Shown: positions 63,601 to 64,000 of the stretch, piece by piece | How the letters are laid out: each line of letters begins with the position of its first letter | Position numbering within the stretch: position 1 is the stretch's first letter | Source: Leishmania infantum JPCM5 | Taxonomy: Eukaryota > Euglenozoa > Kinetoplastea > Trypanosomatida > Trypanosomatidae | Assembly (NCBI RefSeq): GCF_000002875.2 | Contig: NC_009417.2 | Span: forward strand, 849,929 to 913,928 | Direction of reading: 5' to 3' | DNA length: 64,000 nt | Position numbers and translations under genes: made by a program | Notes under the pieces: model-generated | What the model was told of the DNA's origin: nothing | Seen by the model: only the letters and a program-made list of their open reading frames with translations | Database searches by the model: none

Positions 63601-64000
63601 TGTGCGTGTGGACTTCATTTCAGTCCGGTGTGGGCTACGACTTCTACGTCAACGGCCACCGTGTGACCGGAGGCAATGCCGCTGCTTCCGTGGTGGGCAC
63701 CAGCGGCTGGTGCGAGGTTTCTGGTGCGCACGACCTCCCTCCGTTTCTCTTCGAAGCGCCTCCGTCGGTCCCGCCCAGTGGAGCGCTACCGCCTGCCGCG
63801 CGAGGGACGGCGTCGGGCCACCGTGGCTCCTTTGCCGCAGTTCCGATTCGGCTGCCCGCGACACCGGTCAAGGGCAACGTGCAGGACCCTTTCGTTCGTG
63901 CGGAGTGGCGCTACGACAAGGCGTGGTTTGGAGATTGCCATCTCGCTTGTTTCGTGCCTCCAATGGAGGCAGCCGAGGTGGTACGGTGGTACGTGCGCGA
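60594..64000 (+). CDS. PPPDE-PUB-DM9-GH85 fusion enzyme (C terminus beyond window)
   Basis: At least 1135 residues are visible; the frame is open at the window edge. The ATG at 60594 directly follows an in-frame TAA, which fixes the start. Residues 10-155 are a PPPDE (DeSI-type) cysteine isopeptidase: WHTSIVVYGKEYYFDGG with H41, NNCNSFSD with C113, and STPVGQMLRPMLEQ as in DeSI-1. A UIM-like helix is near 202-215 (EEDLMVAQAMLES). A PUB domain, which in PNGase binds p97/VCP, spans about 225-320 (LRTVILNICEHPSDAKYRAL). Residues 410-557 resemble DM9 repeats (GVGRAEYGGG, VVPYGGRAVVV, AEVLC); known DM9 proteins bind mannose. From about 655 on is GH85 endo-beta-N-acetylglucosaminidase: CHDMGGGY, FDGYLLNIE with the catalytic pair N799 and E801, LVIWYDAVT and ADVYVGVDVFGRG. 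No signal peptide is visible, so a cytosolic role is likely. Confidence 0.93.
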   Translation, partial: MPSSSSPHRYTVSLYRYDLTHGMARNLGPMLIGRELEGIWHTSIVVYGKEYYFDGGVGIVSDPNPGHTRFGQPYRTEVLGQTTKREEEFCAWTQQQHRAGFGPNDYRILDNNCNSFSDAASMYLLGRHISQDVLEMIPTLLSTPVGQMLRPMLEQATSGGAGIAAAGMLAPFSSSLASPPMTGGGDACAGLLSTRQTMTEADEEDLMVAQAMLESNETIADGHLSPAEAFEKTISGATLLRTVILNICEHPSDAKYRALSTESTAYQTKLKPLETYGVTELLRIAGFRRRPHSSGAGGEQWFLSDSDGSGAVLRRVAEVLEATIVNIQAAADEAAKRRGREKSAGVANKEAVSGSSAHSPCPPPPPALASGAAPTAAHAEAPLKAPSPATAKDGFDAHKRKFAKFCLPPFPEDWIPLPVGRESGAPLFSIRCRVTSTSECPYCFGKCRLSENLEHLKAYYCSSDGREVEIYGGYEVLCVRRGEEKALTWVPAPLAFAAQAQHSTRFIFTAYGHFGVGRAEYGGGVHPGVMEPSGRCVVPYGGRAVVVTNDAEVLCETARLPPAVVRELKRLERGTHLAELLRAASGQPIDSFDELLHTWQPPTFYMKPRSLRPHTVLGPTSVAWGVTEDAAKRSAVDVAGREPSPAISESAAYSALPLAPRLLVCHDMGGGYTRADRRVFLCEGAPASATASAEGMGKDGRTTPYVRLETVEGAYTVSYWNRVDYFAYFSHRRISVPPREWIENGHSHGVPVLATLITEGDGSVADLELLLTDARRMAAIIARLVDVCDTYGFDGYLLNIESPLPPNMAKRLVVFCRLLRKQLNRPSSAARGAPAAAVAADRLVIWYDAVTIEGKLMYQNALNSHNKPFFDVGDGIFTNYFWEPMHLAQTKTIAGNRGADVYVGVDVFGRGMYGGGGYNTHVAVAEAAHARLSVALFAPGWTMECESNGRRDSFQKAEGRMWFPMQEKFSYHARIIWPTGATTGSPQPSTTADARDTHREQALCVWTSFQSGVGYDFYVNGHRVTGGNAAASVVGTSGWCEVSGAHDLPPFLFEAPPSVPPSGALPPAARGTASGHRGSFAAVPIRLPATPVKGNVQDPFVRAEWRYDKAWFGDCHLACFVPPMEAAEVVRWYVR

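Noticed and set aside
1..64000. tRNA, rRNA, CRISPR array or strand-switch region
   Set aside because: No B-box with matching cloverleaf, no rRNA-like block, no regular spaced repeats, and all supported genes are on one strand.

Overview
The window looks like nuclear DNA of a trypanosomatid flagellate, most likely Leishmania or a close Leishmaniinae relative. All 14 supported genes lie on the + strand and none shows an intron. They are GC-rich with G/C third positions and sit between long pyrimidine-rich spacers full of T runs and AC/TG microsatellites. Polypyrimidine tracts followed by AG precede most start codons, as expected for spliced-leader trans-splicing of one polycistronic unit. The genus is inferred from style, not from a database match.

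Layout. 1-1951: spacer. 1952-4834: N-terminal-motor kinesin. 8465-11086: a protein joining a dynein heavy-chain D6-like segment to a C-terminal WD40 propeller. 15622-16227: MDP-1-type HAD phosphatase, followed by a perfect 31-bp inverted repeat. 17507-21928: large coiled-coil protein of unknown function. 27370-31635: very divergent WD protein with Cdc20/Cdh1-like features. 37205-40528: low-complexity hypothetical protein. 41966-43342, 46154-47080 and 47816-48670: three probable mitochondrial proteins, the last two tandem DUF1279/FAM210 paralogues. 49930-52197: CFAP91/MAATS1-like axonemal protein. 53684-55630: protein with a C-terminal PH-like domain. 56289-57224: hypothetical. 58143-59510: DWNN-like plus RING protein (RBBP6/Mpe1 type). 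60594-64000 and beyond the edge: a large fusion enzyme.

The fusion enzyme is the most notable find. Its domains in order are a PPPDE (DeSI-like) isopeptidase, a UIM-like helix, a PUB domain, a DM9-type region and a GH85 endo-beta-N-acetylglucosaminidase with the catalytic N-x-E intact. It looks like a single-chain machine for de-ubiquitinating or de-SUMOylating and deglycosylating cytosolic or ER-derived glycoproteins, probably with p97/VCP. The name of each domain rests on motifs; the joint role is inference.

Gene density is low, with spacers of 3.6 to 5.6 kb. Several spacer blocks lose the usual pyrimidine bias and look like decayed coding sequence or retroposon remnants: about 14.73-15.35, 23.1-25.75, 43.84-44.96 and 59.51-59.93 kb. 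No tRNA, rRNA, CRISPR array or strand-switch region was seen. Neighbouring genes in such units are normally not functionally related, so the order says little about shared pathways, except for the tandem DUF1279 pair.
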